A DNA stretch of 6,721 bases, taken from Sedimenticola sp. (GTDB lineage Bacteria > Pseudomonadota > Gammaproteobacteria > Chromatiales > Chromatiaceae). Of this stretch, positions 4,257 through 6,721 are shown one piece after another. How positions within the stretch are numbered: the stretch's first letter is position 1; each line of letters begins with the position of its first letter. Both the position numbers and the translations under genes were made by a program. The notes under the pieces are model-generated. The model was given only the letters and a program-made list of their open reading frames with translations, was not told the origin of the DNA and searched no databases. The stretch is from the NCBI GenBank assembly GCA_027041035.1, contig JALULB010000058.1, forward strand, positions 7,023 through 13,743, read 5' to 3'.

Positions 4257-6721
4257 ATGAATGAGCAGAATACTCCCAACGAATCCGCGTTACCCGATGA
4301 TGTCGATCTGGGGTTCGCGGGACGCACGGCGCAATCCTTTATCGAATCACCTCTGTCGGTACTGCTGTTCATGGCCGTGCTGTTCATGGGCACCATCGGG
4401 CTGGTACTGACACCGCGCGAGGAAGATCCGCAGATCTCGGTGCCGATGGTGGACATCTTCGTCCAGTACACCGGTGCGTCCGCCGACCAGGTCGCGACGC
4501 AGGCCATCGAGCCACTCGAACGCATCATGAGCGAAGTGGCCGGCGTCAAGCATGTCTACTCCGCCTCGATGCGCGGGCGCGGCATGGTGACCGTCGAGTT
4601 CCATGTCGGCGAGCAGATGGGTCCATCGCTGGTCAAGGTGAACGACAAGCTGGATTCCAACATGGACAAGATCCCGCCGGGAGTCGGCATGCCGCTGGTC
4701 AAGGCGAAGGGGATCGACGATGTCTCCATCGTCAACCTGACGATCTGGTCGAAGGATCTGGACAAGGACGGCCGTCCGGATGTCGACGACGGACAGTTGC
4801 GCATGTTGGCGCTGGATCTGCAACAGAAGATCAAGGAGATACCGGATACCGGCTCCAGCTTCATCGTGGGTGGACGCCGTGAGCAGTTGAAGATCGAGGT
4901 CTTTCCGGAACGTCTCGCGGGCTATCACATCAGCCTCGATCAGGTGGCTCAGGCGATCAAGGGCGCGAACAGCGAGCAGGCGGCCGGCAACGTCGAGTCG
5001 GGTGGTCAGCGGATGACGGTCGTAACCGGTGCTTTCTTGAATTCGGTCGAATCGATCCAGCGACTGGTGGTGGGTAACTTCAACGGTGGACCGGTCTATC
5101 TGCGCGATGTGGCCAAGGTGTCCCTGGGACCCGAGGATGCCACCCAGCTGGTTGCCTACTATTCCGGCGCGGCGGCCGAAGGTCAGTACCGCGCGGATGG
5201 CGAACCGGCGGTGACCATCGCGGTCGCGAAGAAGAAGGGCAGTAACGGTATCGAAGTGGCCGAGAAGGTCATCGACAAGGTCGAAGAACTCGAGGGTGTG
5301 CTGATTCCGGACAATGTGGCGGTCAGCGTGACGCGAGACTATGGCGAAACCGCGAAGGAGAAGGTCGATGAGCTGATCTTCAAGATCTTCTTCGAGAGTG
5401 TGTTGGTCGCGCTGCTGGTGTTCTGGGCGTTTCGCGCTGTCAAGCCGGCGACGGTCGTCGTGCTGGTCGTGCCCGCAGTGCTGTTGTTCACGATCTTCAT
5501 GGCGATGGTGTTGGGTTTTACGATCAACCGAGTGAGTCTGTTTGCGTTGATCTTCTCGGTCGGCATCCTGGTGGATGACGCGATCGTGGTCGTGGAGAAC
5601 ATCTATCGGCGCTGGCTGGAAGCAGGCAAGCGCGATATCGCCACGGCGGTCGACGCGGTACGCGAGGTCGGTAACCCGACGATACTCGCGACTTTTACGG
5701 TCATCGCGGCGCTGCTGCCGATGGGCTTCGTGCGTGGCATGATGGGACCGTACATGTTTCCGATCCCGGCCCTGGGTTCGGTCGCGATGCTGTTCTCGCT
5801 GTTCGCGGCCTTTGTGTTTACGCCTTGGCTCGCGTATTCAAAGCTGCTGCAACCTTCGATGAAATATCTGAAGAAGGCCGAGGTACATGAGCACAAGGAG
5901 TCGGAGAGGCTGGGGCGTCTGTTCCACCGTATTCTGACTCCGATGATCGAGAGTCCGTTCAAGCGCCGCACCTTCAAGCTGCTGATGTGGGGTATTTTCC
6001 TGTTCTGTTGCACCTTCTTCTACTTTAAGTGGGTGCAGGTGAAGATGCTGCCGTTGGATAACAAGCCCGAGTTCTCGGTCGTGGTGAATATGCCGGAAGG
6101 GACCGCGTTGCCGGTCACCGCGAACATGGCGCACGTCATCGCCGACAGGTTGCGCCAGATTCCCGAGGTGACGGCGGTTCAGATCTATGCCGGTACCGCG
6201 CGACCGTTCGACTTCAACGGCATGGTCAGGCATTACTATCTACGCCATGATCCCTGGCAGGGAGAGGTGCAGGTTCAGCTGACCAACAAGACCGAGCGTG
6301 ACCGGACCAGTCATCAGATCGCCATCGAGGCGCGAAAGCTGGTGAAGGAGCTGACCGCCGGGAGTGGCGCGCGTTTCCAGATCGTCGAAATGCCGCCCGG
6401 ACCGCCGGTATTGTCGGATGTGGTCGCCGAGGTCTACGGGCCGTCGGCGGACACGCGTCGAAAGGTTGCCGGGGATCTCACCCGGATATTCGAGAAGGCG
6501 CCGAGCCTGGTGGATGTCGATAACCTGATGCGCAGGCCGTATGAATACTGGCGCTTCCATATCGATACCGAAAAGGCCTTGCGCCAGGGTATCTCGGTTG
6601 CCGCGATCAACCGCAATCTGGCGATGCCGGATGAAAACATGCACTTCCCAGCGCTGAACGTGGCGCCCTACGAAAAAAGCTGGGACGATGTGCGCTGCGT
6701 GCTGATGCAGGGCGGGCTGCA
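4257..6721 (+). CDS. RND efflux pump permease, AcrB-like, N-terminal 821 residues (runs off the window)
   Basis: This is the proton-driven inner-membrane pump that would pair with the adaptor upstream. The ATG at 4257 is the first possible start, because an in-frame TAA lies at 4239-4241. The first membrane helix is at about 33-52, followed by a large periplasmic porter region (53-370). Helices then cluster at about 371-392, 397-420, 424-447, 475-493 and 503-527, with the next crossing at about 573-590 and a second periplasmic region from about 595. The fourth helix has VGILVDDAIVVVEN (435-448); Asp440 and Asp441 correspond to the AcrB proton-relay pair Asp407/Asp408. This favours the HAE (drug/hydrophobe) type over heavy-metal CzcA-type pumps. 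The remaining helices, including the relay lysine, lie beyond the window. An acidic DxDxDG loop at 167-178 is unusual. The substrate cannot be inferred. No frameshift or internal stop is seen. Confidence 0.95.
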   Translation, partial: MNEQNTPNESALPDDVDLGFAGRTAQSFIESPLSVLLFMAVLFMGTIGLVLTPREEDPQISVPMVDIFVQYTGASADQVATQAIEPLERIMSEVAGVKHVYSASMRGRGMVTVEFHVGEQMGPSLVKVNDKLDSNMDKIPPGVGMPLVKAKGIDDVSIVNLTIWSKDLDKDGRPDVDDGQLRMLALDLQQKIKEIPDTGSSFIVGGRREQLKIEVFPERLAGYHISLDQVAQAIKGANSEQAAGNVESGGQRMTVVTGAFLNSVESIQRLVVGNFNGGPVYLRDVAKVSLGPEDATQLVAYYSGAAAEGQYRADGEPAVTIAVAKKKGSNGIEVAEKVIDKVEELEGVLIPDNVAVSVTRDYGETAKEKVDELIFKIFFESVLVALLVFWAFRAVKPATVVVLVVPAVLLFTIFMAMVLGFTINRVSLFALIFSVGILVDDAIVVVENIYRRWLEAGKRDIATAVDAVREVGNPTILATFTVIAALLPMGFVRGMMGPYMFPIPALGSVAMLFSLFAAFVFTPWLAYSKLLQPSMKYLKKAEVHEHKESERLGRLFHRILTPMIESPFKRRTFKLLMWGIFLFCCTFFYFKWVQVKMLPLDNKPEFSVVVNMPEGTALPVTANMAHVIADRLRQIPEVTAVQIYAGTARPFDFNGMVRHYYLRHDPWQGEVQVQLTNKTERDRTSHQIAIEARKLVKELTAGSGARFQIVEMPPGPPVLSDVVAEVYGPSADTRRKVAGDLTRIFEKAPSLVDVDNLMRRPYEYWRFHIDTEKALRQGISVAAINRNLAMPDENMHFPALNVAPYEKSWDDVRCVLMQGGL

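Noticed and set aside
4347..4928. A 193-codon minus-strand frame opposite the pump gene
   Set aside because: It is antisense to a well-supported RND permease and has a His/Asp/Arg/Leu-rich composition typical of a shadow frame; similar antisense frames at 5339-6644 were dismissed for the same reason.

Overview
The window looks like chromosome from a GC-rich proteobacterium, most likely a gammaproteobacterium. The N-terminal part of NadA follows the long Escherichia coli-type sequence closely. The other genes are a dynamin-like GTPase, a stand-alone SCP2-type protein and an RND efflux system. No marker in the window fixes the genus. The two outer genes (nadA and the RND pump) run off the window ends.

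Layout. On the minus strand, a membrane-anchored dynamin-family GTPase (348-1859) lies 52 bp upstream of the 5' part of nadA (1-295), and the two could be co-transcribed. A 310-bp divergent intergenic region (1860-2169) with a strikingly AT-rich core separates this pair from the plus-strand genes. It should hold the promoters for both directions. On the plus strand, a small SCP2-like lipid-binding-type gene (2170-2565) stands alone and is closed by a textbook Rho-independent terminator (2579-2609). Next come a periplasmic adaptor (membrane fusion protein, 2770-3906) and an RND permease (4257 to the window end), which together would form the inner-membrane and periplasmic parts of a tripartite efflux pump. 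No outer-membrane channel gene is visible.

The most unusual feature is the 350-bp gap between adaptor and pump genes, which are normally a few bases apart. It holds a perfect 8-bp-stem hairpin just after the adaptor stop codon and then a 162-bp near-palindrome (3961-4122). The palindrome has GGAGGCTGTCGG / CCGACAGCCTCC ends, no coding capacity, and reads as a MITE-like non-autonomous element. The pump gene starts after this with no clear Shine-Dalgarno sequence and with a 10-bp perfect palindrome where one would be expected. Transcriptional or translational coupling between adaptor and pump may therefore be altered.

Protein-level oddities are a methionine-rich insertion in the adaptor's alpha-hairpin, an EF-hand-like DxDxDG acidic loop in the pump's first periplasmic region, and an apparent loss of the usual switch-I threonine in the dynamin-like GTPase. 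I see no CRISPR array, tRNA, rRNA or recognisable defence system. Apart from the palindromic element, the region reads as ordinary chromosomal sequence.
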